From positions 96,400 to 160,399 of the IMG/VR virus record IMGVR_UViG_3300023223_001361: DNA of 64,000 nt. The stretch is one strand, 5' to 3'. The position numbers and the translations under genes were made by a program. Under the pieces are notes generated by a model. It ran no database searches and had not been told where the DNA came from. It saw only the letters and a list, made by a program, of their open reading frames with translations. Position 1 is the first letter of the stretch. Every line of letters begins with the position of its first letter. The DNA comes from a virus. Shown piece after piece: positions 23,631 to 32,575 of the stretch.

Positions 23631-23651
23631 ATTCGAATTATTGGGAATATT

Positions 23652-24770
23652 ATGAAAAGAAAACGTAGGAAACGTTTTTCATTTGAATCTATTGAACCCG
23701 CCTGGGACTCTTCTGTTGATGAAGAGAAAAAACAAATTCAATTAACTAATATTTTAAATTGGTATAATACAAATTATGATAGAAAGAAAAGTATGAAGTG
23801 GTTTCTGGATTGTATGGAAAAGAGAGCCATTCCCAAAGAAACAATTAAACATGTTAGATGTGTTCCTGATACCTATATTCCCGGCACTTTAGGTGCTGTT
23901 TCTCGTCTTATATTAAATGAATCTGAAAATTTACCCAAAGCTTGTGAAGTTTATCTTGATAAGACGATAAAAAAACTTGCTGAAAAAGGCAAAGTTGTTT
24001 ATCTCGAAAAGAAACAGAAAGCGAAGATTCCTAAAAAATCTGTTCAAGATATGATGCAGGAGAAGCTTATTAAATATCTTGGGCATGTTGATGAGAATAT
24101 TGATAAGTTTGTAGAAAATGAGTGCCGTTCGAATTTCTCTTTAGATGAATGGTTAAAGAGTCATGATATTAAACCAATTCATGCAAAAAAGATCGGAGAA
24201 TACTTTAAACCTTTACAAGAAGAATTGGAACTTGCTTTATCTGGCAAAGATGAACAGTTGACAGAAGGATATTCTCATTTCAAAAAAGTTGAATTAAAAA
24301 GATTGAAAGCTTTTATGGATAATATCGTAAAAGTTAGTTCTGAATATCATCAAGATAAGTTATCTAAAAAGCGCCGAGTTCGAGTTCATAAAACTAAAAT
24401 TCCTTCACAGCTTATTACAAAACTTCAGTATTTGGATAGGAGTGAGGAAGTTGGTGGTTTGACTAGTGAGAGTCCTCGGAAGATTATTGGTGCCAACCAG
24501 ATGTGGGTTTACAATACAAAATATAAAATTTTGGGTGTCTATTATTCAGCCGATGAAGATGGATTTTCTGTAAAGGGGACAACACTTCAGAATTTCGATG
24601 AAGAAAAGTCTAAAGGAAAAAGACTTCGAAAACCGAATGATATTGTTCCCCAGATTAAAAATATGGGGAAGGTTTCTTTACGAAATATTTTATCGCAATT
24701 ACAAACGAAAGAAATTAATTTGACAGGAAGGATCAATAAAGATATAATTCTTTTAAGAATATTAAAGTAA
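23652..24770 (+). CDS. hypothetical protein, basic
   Basis: The 372-aa protein begins MKRKRRKRFSFESIEPAWDS and is strongly Lys-rich over much of its length. It has a helical middle (residues 90-230) and a beta-rich C-terminal third (NQMWVYNTKYKILGVYYSAD). Its charge suggests nucleic-acid or ribosome contact, which is inference. The family is not recognised, though long proteins of this type recur near the DEDD exonuclease in T4-type marine phages. First gene after the promoter at 23514. Confidence 0.7.
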   Translation: MKRKRRKRFSFESIEPAWDSSVDEEKKQIQLTNILNWYNTNYDRKKSMKWFLDCMEKRAIPKETIKHVRCVPDTYIPGTLGAVSRLILNESENLPKACEVYLDKTIKKLAEKGKVVYLEKKQKAKIPKKSVQDMMQEKLIKYLGHVDENIDKFVENECRSNFSLDEWLKSHDIKPIHAKKIGEYFKPLQEELELALSGKDEQLTEGYSHFKKVELKRLKAFMDNIVKVSSEYHQDKLSKKRRVRVHKTKIPSQLITKLQYLDRSEEVGGLTSESPRKIIGANQMWVYNTKYKILGVYYSADEDGFSVKGTTLQNFDEEKSKGKRLRKPNDIVPQIKNMGKVSLRNILSQLQTKEINLTGRINKDIILLRILK

Positions 24771-24786
24771 ATAATGGGAAAATGTG

Positions 24787-25392
24787 ATGAAATATGAACT
24801 TTTGTCAAATGATACAATCCGAGAGTCTGGTAAAACTTTATATAGGATTCGCTGCATAAAAAGTTTTTATTATGTTCTGGGTGGAATAAGTCTATTGAGG
24901 CGTTCTGGAGATTTAGGAGGCTACATAGAAAAAGAATACAATCTATCTCAACTTGGAAATTGTTGGATTTTTCAAAATGCTAAGGTTTTTGATGATGCTG
25001 GGGTTCGGGGTAATGCTCTGATTTGCCACTGTGCTAAGGTTTTTAATGATGCTTGGGTTCGGGATAATGCTATAGTAGAACGTAATGCTCAGATTTGTGG
25101 TAGTGCTTTGATATGTCTAGATTGTCGAATATCCAACTCTATGAAAATAGATTCAGGATGTTGGGATGGTACATCCGAATCAACACCTAAAGAAGACTCT
25201 ATCACAGAAACTAATCACCTAATAGATATTAAACCTGCTTTAAAAGTATTGAATAATCCAGATTTAGAACTAATGATTTTCGAGGAGTATAATAAAACTG
25301 CTCCCGAAGATTTATCTCCGTGGATAAAAGGATTAATTAGCCCGGAATCAGCAAAGAAAGTTTTACAATTTATAAAGATTTATCATTTATGA
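24787..25392 (+). CDS. left-handed beta-helix-like repeat protein
   Basis: The protein of about 201 aa contains hexapeptide-like repeats (NCWIFQNAKVFDDAGVRGNA, ICHCAKVFNDAWVRDNAIVE, then NAQICGSALICLDC). This is the pattern of a left-handed parallel beta-helix without an obvious acyltransferase active site. Similar repeat proteins occur in many phages with no proven function. The C-terminal part is helical. ATG 24787 preferred over the GTG 3 nt upstream. Confidence 0.65.
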   Translation: MKYELLSNDTIRESGKTLYRIRCIKSFYYVLGGISLLRRSGDLGGYIEKEYNLSQLGNCWIFQNAKVFDDAGVRGNALICHCAKVFNDAWVRDNAIVERNAQICGSALICLDCRISNSMKIDSGCWDGTSESTPKEDSITETNHLIDIKPALKVLNNPDLELMIFEEYNKTAPEDLSPWIKGLISPESAKKVLQFIKIYHL

Positions 25393-25410
25393 AGTTATAG
25401 GAAATTAATT

Positions 25411-25707
25411 ATGCCTTATATTAAACAAGAAACAAGATATTTATTTGATGAAATGGTTGATGGTTTAGCTAAGGTTATATTTACTGAATCTGATAGAGAG
25501 CTAGGCTCACCTGCTGGCAATTTAAATTATATAATTACAACTTTACTTGATAAAACTTATTCCCAGTGGAACGATAATTATACATACTTTAATGAGAAGG
25601 TTGGTATTTTGGAATGTGCGAAACTTGAGCTTTATCGTCGTCGCATTGCTCCTTATGAAGATGAAAAAATTGAATTGAATGGTGATGTCTTTCCAGAGAA
25701 GAAATAA
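25411..25707 (+). CDS. conserved-type phage hypothetical protein
   Basis: The 98-aa protein (MPYIKQETRYLFDEMVDGLA) has the segment GSPAGNLNYIITTLLDKTYS and a C-terminal ECAKLELYRRRIAPYEDEKI, a pattern I associate with a small protein family widespread in phages. Function unknown. The stop overlaps the exonuclease start (TAATG). Confidence 0.65.
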   Translation: MPYIKQETRYLFDEMVDGLAKVIFTESDRELGSPAGNLNYIITTLLDKTYSQWNDNYTYFNEKVGILECAKLELYRRRIAPYEDEKIELNGDVFPEKK

Positions 25708-27197
25708 TGAAATCTATATTCTTTGATCTTGAAACTACTGATCTCAATCCTTGTGGTCAGATTATAAACTTTTCCTTTATGACTGTTGATGAAAACTGGA
25801 ATGTTGAGAGTGAACATAATGGTTCAATTCATATTTCACGTTTGCAGTTACCTAATCCTTATGCTATCTTAGCAAATCGAGTTAATGTTGTTGAGCACCA
25901 AAGAGCTGGCTATTCCTCAGAAGCGGAAGCTATGCCTGGAATTCGTAAGTATATTCAAAGTGTGATTGATACTTCCAGAGAATCTGTGAATTTAATTGGA
26001 TTTAACTCAAATCGTTTTGATGTTCCTTTTCTTAGAACGAGCATGATACGAAATGGTGTCAATCCTTATTTTGGTCGATCTCTTATCTATAAAGATGTTC
26101 TTCATGTTGCACAAAAACTTGCTCTCATTGATTCTAATTTTCTGGATATGGTTGCTACTGGAGAAGTTACTACTGAAGGTAATCGTGAATTTAGTTTACG
26201 ACTTTTTCATCTTAGTAAAATTTTCTTTGGCGAAACTCAAATTCATGAATCTTCTGATGATGTTCGTTTGACGATTATGCTTGCTCAACTTTTCGCAGAA
26301 GAGTATGATCTCGATATAAGAATTTGGGATTCATATGAAGCATCAAATTTTAATTCTGCGTTAATTAAAGAGTTTCCGGCATTTGATGCTAAACATCATA
26401 GAGATAGTACTGATAAATTTGCTAGAGAAACATTGATACATTATCAAAGTGATAAGAAGTATTCTTTATGGATTAGTTTAGAAAGATTAAAAGAATTGAA
26501 GAATAGACAGGATGAACTTAAAGAAGAGCTCGGGGAAAAACTTTTTTTGGATTCTATTGATACTATTACTAGGGATGATGTGAAAAATTGTGTCTTATGG
26601 TTTAACAAAAATTCAAGTTCTTTTTATGTAAGTTCGGATATTCCGCTTCAGTATATCAGTGAAGAGGATGAAAATTTAGTAAAAAATGCCAAAAGTATCG
26701 TTGATGATTGGGATATAACAGTTAAGAATTATTGGCCCAATAGGAATTGTGATATAGAATGTTTTATTTATAATCTTTCTTTTAATGGTATGGATGCATT
26801 AGCTGAAGCTATACATGATAATGATTTAGGATATCTTGAAAGATTAGATGAAGATTATGCTAATATTCTTTATAAAAGACATGTTATGAATAGTTTTTCA
26901 AATCCAAATCATGATTCAGTCAAAAAGGCATTGAATGGATATGCATTATATCGTTATGGTGGAAGGATGAAAACTTCTAAGATTGATACTGAGAGTGTAT
27001 TTGATGAAGGTATATATAATCCAAGTTTTCATGCAACATATAATGAATTGGTTGATATTATAGATGGGAAACTTTCTACTCCTGGTGTTACCATTGAAGA
27101 TGCTCTTTTATTGGAATCTCTCAAGAAATTTTATGATGAAAGTCCAATGTCTGCCGGTGGAGTTGATAAAGTTCATCAAATTAAAAAGGATGTCTGA
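25707..27197 (+). CDS. DEDD-family exonuclease, ExoI-like
   Basis: The 496-aa protein starts with FFDLETTDLNPCG (residues 5-17, Exo I motif with Asp and Glu). Exo II-like NLIGFNSNRFDVPFLRTSMI lies at about 95-114, and a later HESSDDVRLTIML supplies the last Asp. The size and motif spacing resemble exodeoxyribonuclease I (SbcB) more than a polymerase proofreading subunit. It probably trims single-stranded DNA in repair or recombination. T4 uses other exonucleases here, so this is a substitution. Coupled at both ends. Confidence 0.8.
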   Translation: MKSIFFDLETTDLNPCGQIINFSFMTVDENWNVESEHNGSIHISRLQLPNPYAILANRVNVVEHQRAGYSSEAEAMPGIRKYIQSVIDTSRESVNLIGFNSNRFDVPFLRTSMIRNGVNPYFGRSLIYKDVLHVAQKLALIDSNFLDMVATGEVTTEGNREFSLRLFHLSKIFFGETQIHESSDDVRLTIMLAQLFAEEYDLDIRIWDSYEASNFNSALIKEFPAFDAKHHRDSTDKFARETLIHYQSDKKYSLWISLERLKELKNRQDELKEELGEKLFLDSIDTITRDDVKNCVLWFNKNSSSFYVSSDIPLQYISEEDENLVKNAKSIVDDWDITVKNYWPNRNCDIECFIYNLSFNGMDALAEAIHDNDLGYLERLDEDYANILYKRHVMNSFSNPNHDSVKKALNGYALYRYGGRMKTSKIDTESVFDEGIYNPSFHATYNELVDIIDGKLSTPGVTIEDALLLESLKKFYDESPMSAGGVDKVHQIKKDV

Positions 27198-27304
27198 TGA
27201 TAAAGGCTGAATTACATACTCCAGAAATTTTAGAAAAGTTTGGAAGATTAGAAGATAAAAAGTATCTTGTTATCTTGGATTTGTTTAATAGAATATCGAA
27301 ATGA
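27197..27304 (+). CDS. very small hypothetical protein
   Basis: A 35-aa frame starts on the exonuclease stop (TGATGA) and ends overlapping the next ATG (AAATGA). The product is MIKAELHTPEILEKFGRLED and on to NRISK. The perfect overlap on both sides is the main evidence that it is real. Confidence 0.45.
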   Translation: MIKAELHTPEILEKFGRLEDKKYLVILDLFNRISK

Positions 27305-27909
27305 ACATTTGGTTTACAGGGGATACACACTTCTCACATGGGAACGTGATAAAGTATTGTGGTAGACCATTCGATGATGCTCATCATATGAATAAGGTTA
27401 TGATTGAAAATTGGAACGCAGTTGTTAGACCTGAAGATCACATTTATCATTTGGGAGATGTTGGTTTTTGCGGACCAGAGAAACTTAATACAATTCTTGA
27501 TAGGTTGAATGGTAAAAAGTTTTTGATTATTGGAAACCATGATAATCGTTCTTTGAAGTCTGAACAATTTAGAAACCATTTTGAATGGATAAAAGAAGTT
27601 GCTCATATAACTTTACAGGATAAGGTCGATACTTTTAGAATGACTTTGTGCCATTATGCTATGAGAACTTGGTATAGGTCCTGTCGAGGAAGTTGGATGC
27701 TTTATGGTCATTCGCATAATAAGTTACCAGATGATCCAAATCTTTTATCAATAGATGTTGGAGTAGATTGCCATAATTTCACTCCTATCTCTATTCAGAA
27801 AGTGAAGAAAATTATGGAAAAGAAAAAAGGTTGTGGGGAAACCGAAGACTGCCGCGCTCGTAGACTACGAGAGGGAAGAGTTTTTCCTTTGAGAGAGAAA
27901 AGAAATTGA
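27301..27909 (+). CDS. calcineurin-like metallophosphoesterase
   Basis: The 202-aa protein has the metallophosphatase motifs in order: TGDTHFSHGN (D-x-H), HLGDVGFCG (GD), IIGNHD (GNHD), LCHYAM (H) and LYGHSHN (GHxH). Such phage enzymes act on nucleotides or nucleic-acid ends (family knowledge); the substrate here is unknown. It sits between two nucleases, which favours a nucleic-acid processing role. The C-terminal 25 residues are basic and appear unstructured. Confidence 0.85.
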   Translation: MNIWFTGDTHFSHGNVIKYCGRPFDDAHHMNKVMIENWNAVVRPEDHIYHLGDVGFCGPEKLNTILDRLNGKKFLIIGNHDNRSLKSEQFRNHFEWIKEVAHITLQDKVDTFRMTLCHYAMRTWYRSCRGSWMLYGHSHNKLPDDPNLLSIDVGVDCHNFTPISIQKVKKIMEKKKGCGETEDCRARRLREGRVFPLREKRN

Positions 27910-28787
27910 TATTTGTAGATTATAATCAGGTACTCATTAGTAGTATTATGAGTCAGATAAATTCAAATCCCAATGCTGAATTGAACGAGGATTTGATTCG
28001 CCATATGGTTTTGTCTAGTATATTATTTTATAAAAAACGTTTCGGTAAATTATATGGTGAAATGATATTTTGTGCTGATAGTAAAAAGTATTGGCGAAAA
28101 GATGTTTTTAAATACTATAAAGCTTCTCGTAAAAAGAATCGAGAAAGATCTGGTTTTGATTGGGTGACTATATTTGATACTTTAGATAAGATGAAGTTAG
28201 AGTTGAGAAAAAACTTTCCTTATAAGATGATTGAGGTTGAAGGTGCTGAAGCAGATGACATCATAGGAGTTTTGGTGAAAGCTTCTCAGTCAGAAATACC
28301 AAGAACTAAAGTTTTAATACTTTCTTCTGATAGAGATTTTATGCAATTGCAAAGATTTGATAATGTTTTTCAGTATTCTCCAATTGCTAAAAAAATGCTT
28401 CACACTAGCGACCCAATTGGGTATTGTTACAGTCATATAATGAGCGGGGATGCAGGAGATGGAGTACCAAATATTCTTTCTCCTGATGATGTCTTTATTG
28501 TGGATGGTGAAAGACAAAAACAATGTGGACCTAAGAAGGTCGAAAAGTGGATGAAAATTATTAATGAAGATGGAGTTGAAGATTTTTTGAAAACGCAAAG
28601 TGAAGCGTTTCGAAAAAACTGGTTTCGTAATAAACAGCTTGTTGATTTGAAACATACTCCAGAACATATAGAAATTTCTATTCTTGAAGAATATGATAAG
28701 GAACCAGAAGGCGCAAGACGTAAATTGTTAAACTACTTCATCAAGAACAAGTTACGAAATTTGATGGAGTCTATGAGCGAGTTCTAA
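27906..28787 (+). CDS. rnh: T4 RNase H-like 5'-3' exonuclease (FEN family), TTG start
   Basis: The 293-aa protein resembles T4 RNase H. IFVDYNQ at the N-terminus supplies the first Asp, VEGAEADDIIG (about 114-124) the central acidic cluster, and SSDRDFMQL (about 138-146) the next. GDAGDGVPNIL is the helix-hairpin motif region. It removes RNA primers and flaps. The start must be TTG at 27906, because no in-frame ATG precedes the conserved IFVDYNQ and the TTGA overlaps the previous stop. GAGAGAG lies upstream. Confidence 0.85.
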   Translation: MIFVDYNQVLISSIMSQINSNPNAELNEDLIRHMVLSSILFYKKRFGKLYGEMIFCADSKKYWRKDVFKYYKASRKKNRERSGFDWVTIFDTLDKMKLELRKNFPYKMIEVEGAEADDIIGVLVKASQSEIPRTKVLILSSDRDFMQLQRFDNVFQYSPIAKKMLHTSDPIGYCYSHIMSGDAGDGVPNILSPDDVFIVDGERQKQCGPKKVEKWMKIINEDGVEDFLKTQSEAFRKNWFRNKQLVDLKHTPEHIEISILEEYDKEPEGARRKLLNYFIKNKLRNLMESMSEF

Positions 28788-29114
28788 ATGTCTATAGATT
28801 ACGAGAAGATTATTTTTGAATATGAAAAACAAACAGATGATTTTGGTTTCACGGAAGTTTCAGAGGATACTTTTGAAGAAGCTGTTGATGAAGCTGTTGA
28901 TGAAGCTGTGATGCAAACACAACAAGTATCTTTGGAACATGCACAAGAGCAACTTGTTGCTGTTGAAAAATTGATTTTACCTTTCTTAATAAAGCTTATG
29001 AACGCAAAAGAAGTTTATATCAAATGGCCCCACGAAGTTCGGGAGCCTGTTATCCGAGCACAGATAGAAAAGATATTAGCTATAACTAGGCACGGGCATG
29101 GTACTAATGAATAA
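28788..29114 (+). CDS. conserved-type phage protein with EAVD repeats
   Basis: In this 108-aa protein residues 31-41 are EAVDEAVDEAV, encoded by near-perfect 12-nt repeats from about 28879. The C-terminal LVAVEKLILPFLIKLMNAKE and IEKILAITR match a small helical protein common in T4-type phages (recognised by pattern only). Function unknown. It overlaps the next gene start. Confidence 0.65.
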   Translation: MSIDYEKIIFEYEKQTDDFGFTEVSEDTFEEAVDEAVDEAVMQTQQVSLEHAQEQLVAVEKLILPFLIKLMNAKEVYIKWPHEVREPVIRAQIEKILAITRHGHGTNE

Positions 29115-30186
29115 GATAGTTGGGAAGGGTTATACTTTTGATGATTTGACACTTGTGCCTTGCCTTACTAATGTGGGTAGTAGACTTGAAACAGATTTTT
29201 CAACTCAGTTAACGAAAGATACTGTTTTGAGTATCCCTATTATCAACTCTCCAATGGATAGTGTTATCTCTTTTGAATTAGCTGATATTCTTGATGGATA
29301 TGGAACATACCCAATTTTCAGTCGAGGGTTGGATATAGAACATTACAAGAAGATTAGGGACAATACTTCTCATTATCGTGGAGTTGTTGTTTCTCTTGGC
29401 ATCAATAATATGGATTTTGTTAAAGAGGTAGTTGATTTAGGATTTGATCGGATTTTATTTGATGTTGCAAATGGTCATACTAAAATGATGGAAAAAGCAA
29501 TTGCCAAAACTAAAAAATACAATGATAAAGTTGAAATCATTGCTGGAAATGTATGTACTGGTCTAGGTTATTATGATTTAGCTAACTGGGGTGCTGATTG
29601 TGTCCGCGTCGGCATTGGTCCTGGAGCAGCTTGTACTACTCGAATGGTTACTGGAGTTGGCGTGCCTCAAATGAGTGCAATTCTTGATATTGCAGAAGAA
29701 AAATCAAAGATGCATAGTAGAAAAGTTCCTTTCATTGCAGATGGCGGAATTTCTTCTTCGCGTGAATTGTGTTTAGCTTTAGCTGCTGGCGCTGATTGTA
29801 TCATGATAGGAAAACTCTTTGCTCTTACAGAAGAAAGTGCCGCAATGAAACGTGGTGGATCTAAAGAAGAGTGGATAGTAGAAGGAAGTAGAGTAACAAT
29901 ACACCCAGATACAGGAATAAGACAAGCTAAATATCGAGGGCAAGCCTCAGAAGATTATCAAAAGGATTATTACGGTGGCTTAAAAAAAGGCACTGTCCCA
30001 GAAGGTGTAGATTTTTGGGCTCCTGTAACTGGTTCAGCTCATGATGTTATTGATAGTTTGTTAGGTGGCCTACGAAGTTCTATGTCATTCCTTGATGCCA
30101 AGACTTTAAATGAATTTCAAAGTAAAGCAAGATTTATTGAAGTGTCGAATACATATATGAAAGAAAGTAAACCAAGGGAGAATTAA
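29107..30186 (+). CDS. GMP reductase / IMP dehydrogenase family enzyme, GuaC-like
   Basis: The protein of about 359 aa has [10 protein letters not shown] near the N-terminus and the catalytic-loop motif [31 protein letters not shown] and C-terminal [11 protein letters not shown] follow. No CBS domains. The stretch [17 protein letters not shown] aligns better with the GMP reductase segment SSE-KKYAGG (retaining its Glu) than with the longer IMPDH flap carrying an Arg-Tyr pair. The best reading is GMP to IMP salvage, recycling host nucleotides; IMPDH activity is not excluded. ATG 29098 is an alternative start. Confidence 0.8.
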   Translation: MNKIVGKGYTFDDLTLVPCLTNVGSRLETDFSTQLTKDTVLSIPIINSPMDSVISFELADILDGYGTYPIFSRGLDIEHYKKIRDNTSHYRGVVVSLGINNMDFVKEVVDLGFDRILFDVANGHTKMMEKAIAKTKKYNDKVEIIAGNVCTGLGYYDLANWGADCVRVGIGPGAACTTRMVTGVGVPQMSAILDIAEEKSKMHSRKVPFIADGGISSSRELCLALAAGADCIMIGKLFALTEESAAMKRGGSKEEWIVEGSRVTIHPDTGIRQAKYRGQASEDYQKDYYGGLKKGTVPEGVDFWAPVTGSAHDVIDSLLGGLRSSMSFLDAKTLNEFQSKARFIEVSNTYMKESKPREN

Positions 30187-30188
30187 TT

Positions 30189-30635
30189 ATGGTAGTTAAT
30201 CCGAGAAGAAAAACAATTGGTGAAATTTTAACTGAAACTCAAAATGCGAAAACATTTAAAGCTAAAGTTGAAGTTCTACAAAAAAATGAATCAAAACCAC
30301 TTCGGCAAATTCTTAAATTAGCTTTTGATCATGAATCTTATAAATGGACTCTTGATCCAAGTAAGGCACCCTATGTCGAAAATCTTTGTCCCATTGGTGA
30401 AGGTCATCGAACGATTCAAGGTGAAACGAAAAGATTGTATATGTTCTTGGATGTTGAAGGCTCTAAGAATATTCCATTATTGAAAAAGGAAGCAAAGTAT
30501 GTTAATATGTTACAATCGTTCGATGCTCAAGAAGCTTCCCTTATGGAACAAATTCGTCTTGGAAAAATTGAAAAGATTAGTCAAAAGGTTGTTGATGAAG
30601 CCTTTCCTGATCTATTAGAGAAGAAAGCTGTTTGA
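30189..30635 (+). CDS. conserved-type T4-like phage protein
   Basis: The 148-aa protein (MVVNPRRKTIGEILTETQNA) has a central LKLAFDHESYKWTLDPSKAP and GEGHRTIQGETKRLYMFL. This is a family I recognise from T4-type phages but without a known function. It follows the GuaC-like gene by 2 nt and ends the transcription unit. Confidence 0.65.
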   Translation: MVVNPRRKTIGEILTETQNAKTFKAKVEVLQKNESKPLRQILKLAFDHESYKWTLDPSKAPYVENLCPIGEGHRTIQGETKRLYMFLDVEGSKNIPLLKKEAKYVNMLQSFDAQEASLMEQIRLGKIEKISQKVVDEAFPDLLEKKAV

Positions 30636-30664
30636 ATCTAGTGGAATTAGTCATTATTGATAAC

Positions 30665-30693
30665 TTGACACATGTTTAATTATATGAAATAAT
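30665..30693 (+). promoter_or_regulatory. probable sigma70-type promoter
   Basis: TTGACA (30665-30670), 17-nt spacer, AATAAT (30688-30693). The first gene starts at 30735 after AACAGGAGAAG. Confidence 0.6.
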
Positions 30694-30734
30694 AGACTAT
30701 ACCAAGAGAATGGAAGATTGAACAGGAGAAGATT

Positions 30735-30896
30735 ATGTTTGATTCAATTGAACAAGCTGAAAATACCATAACTAAATTAGAAAAAATTGTTAAACATTTA
30801 CAAGGTGAAAAATATAGAGGTGCTACTTCATCAAAAATTAAACATATGGATGTTTTGAATATTGCAAAAAATGAATTAGAAAGGATGAAGAAATGA
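30735..30896 (+). CDS. small coiled-coil protein
   Basis: A 53-aa helical, Lys/Glu-rich protein (MFDSIEQAENTITKLEKIVK) with AGGAG 6 nt upstream. Its stop overlaps the next start (ATGA). No family recognised. Confidence 0.6.
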   Translation: MFDSIEQAENTITKLEKIVKHLQGEKYRGATSSKIKHMDVLNIAKNELERMKK

Positions 30897-31078
30897 GTGT
30901 TTTTTATTGTCATGAATGTTGTAATTATATTGATAGTGATTATATTGAATGTTTTGAATATCCTGAAAAACTGAAGACTAAACAAAATAAGTTTGATTTG
31001 GTTTGCATTGGTTGTATGGAAAATTTAGTTCAACCTGATGAAGAATTAAAAAAGAAATTTGAAAATATGGAATTATAA
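30893..31078 (+). CDS. small Cys-rich zinc-binding-type protein
   Basis: The 61-aa protein begins MSVFYCHECCNYIDSDYIEC and later has VCIGCMENL. Two CxxC-type pairs suggest a zinc finger. Overlaps of 4 and 1 nt tie it to its neighbours. Function unknown. Confidence 0.6.
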   Translation: MSVFYCHECCNYIDSDYIECFEYPEKLKTKQNKFDLVCIGCMENLVQPDEELKKKFENMEL

Positions 31079-31605
31079 TGTGCCTTTATATTGAAACAAC
31101 TCTTAATGATAGGAATAATATTTTCAAAAAATATCAAGATGTTGTTTTAACATCTATTCAGAATATTTGTTTGCCTATTGATAATGAATCTGCTTCTCTT
31201 CAAAAAGAAGGAGAAAAATATCTTGATACAAAGAATGTTAATGAGCAATTTAGAAACTTAATACCGGAAAGAGAATGGAAACAAGAAATTTATTTTGGAT
31301 TAGAAAGATTTGATTTTTTTAATTTTAAGGAAGGTATTCGATTAGAAATTCAATTTGGTGCTGATGTTTCAGCTTTTACTAATGTTCATCATTCTGATTT
31401 ATATTATCAAAACCCACATAGATATAATATTAGTACTTTATTGAAGACTATTGTTATAAATGGGTTAATATTGATAGTTAGATGTAAGAAAATCCCATGT
31501 GATTCCAGGGTAGTTTCCTATGAATGGTTAAAAGGAATGATCGGAGAACATATAGAAGGCAGAAAGCTTTCTATTCCCATTTGGTTAATTGGTTTATATG
31601 GATAG
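31078..31605 (+). CDS. hypothetical protein, possibly restriction-endonuclease fold
   Basis: In this 175-aa protein the order strand-helix with KEGIRLEIQFGADVSAFTNV, then a late Cys-rich strand LILIVRCKKIPCDSR, is reminiscent of BglII-like endonuclease domains (E-x-Q-F-G region). No catalytic set can be confirmed by eye. It lies directly upstream of RNA ligase, overlapping its start by 8 nt. Confidence 0.5.
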   Translation: MCLYIETTLNDRNNIFKKYQDVVLTSIQNICLPIDNESASLQKEGEKYLDTKNVNEQFRNLIPEREWKQEIYFGLERFDFFNFKEGIRLEIQFGADVSAFTNVHHSDLYYQNPHRYNISTLLKTIVINGLILIVRCKKIPCDSRVVSYEWLKGMIGEHIEGRKLSIPIWLIGLYG

Positions 31606-32575
31606 TTGGCGTTCCTATCCAAAGATTTGGAACTTTGGACATGCAGCAATTGTAGACATCTTTAAGGAAGATGTTCTAGTAGAAGAAAAAATTGATGGAA
31701 GTCAATTTTCTTTTGGTCGTTTTGATGGAGTTCTGAAAGCTAAGTCAAAACGTGTTGAACTTGATGCTGAAGCTTGGATTGCTCATGAATGTGATAATGA
31801 AATGTTTTATAAAGCGGTCAAGTCCGCTTCTGAATTAGATTTACATGATGGTTGGACTTATCGTGCTGAATATTTAATGAAACCTAAGCACAATTCTCTT
31901 GCATATGATCGTATACCAGAGAAAAATTTAATTCTTTTTGATGTTAATACAGGAACAGAACATTATCTTTCTCGGGAAGAAAAGGAGAAAGAAGCTGCTC
32001 GCTTGGGACTTGAAATTGTACCAGTTTTATATACAGGTAAAATTACTAAACCAGATGATTTATTAGATTTAGTAAAAGGTAATTCAATTTTAGGCAATGT
32101 GAAACCTGAAGGTCTTGTTGTTAAGAATTATACTCGTTTTGGTGTAGATGGAAAAGCCTTAATGGCAAAATATGTCTCAGAGGAATTTAAAGAAGTTCAT
32201 AAACGTGAATGGAAAGAAACGAATAAAACATCTAAAGATATTTTAACTCAAATTGGAGAAGAGCATAGATCTATTGCACGTTGGCAAAAAGCTTTTCAAC
32301 GTTTACGTGATGAGGGTAAAATTGAAAATTCACCAAAGGATATTGGTGCTCTGATTAAAGAAGTACCGCAAGATATCTTAAATGAGTGTAAAGAACAAAT
32401 TTCTGCTAGATTATTTTCTTGGGCATGGCCTCAAATCAAGAGAAAGGCTCTTGCTGGTCTTCCTCAGTGGTATAAAGATAAGCTATTGAAGGATCAATTT
32501 GATGGAGGTCCCGAATTAATATCGGAAAAGATTGCTGCTGGAGTTGAATACGAAGAAGATGGAAAAGAAACTTAA
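31598..32575 (+). CDS. RNA ligase
   Basis: Read from ATG 31598, the 325-aa protein has nucleotidyltransferase motif I EEKIDGSQF, with the AMP-accepting Lys31. YRAEYL (motif III), PEGLVVKN (motif IV) and ALMAKYV (motif V) follow. Domain order fits the Rnl2/DRB0094-type ATP-dependent RNA ligases that reseal nicked tRNA or mRNA. The next gene is an RlaP-like nucleotidyltransferase overlapping by 17 nt, which supports an RNA-repair pair. GTG/TTG starts upstream were rejected because the conserved core begins later. Confidence 0.88.
   Translation: MDSWRSYPKIWNFGHAAIVDIFKEDVLVEEKIDGSQFSFGRFDGVLKAKSKRVELDAEAWIAHECDNEMFYKAVKSASELDLHDGWTYRAEYLMKPKHNSLAYDRIPEKNLILFDVNTGTEHYLSREEKEKEAARLGLEIVPVLYTGKITKPDDLLDLVKGNSILGNVKPEGLVVKNYTRFGVDGKALMAKYVSEEFKEVHKREWKETNKTSKDILTQIGEEHRSIARWQKAFQRLRDEGKIENSPKDIGALIKEVPQDILNECKEQISARLFSWAWPQIKRKALAGLPQWYKDKLLKDQFDGGPELISEKIAAGVEYEEDGKET

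Noticed and set aside
24930-25140. Imperfect repeats around GCTAAGGTTTTTGATGATGCT resembling a direct-repeat array
   Set aside because: They are coding repeats of the beta-helix protein, not spaced as CRISPR repeats; no CRISPR array is seen anywhere in the window.
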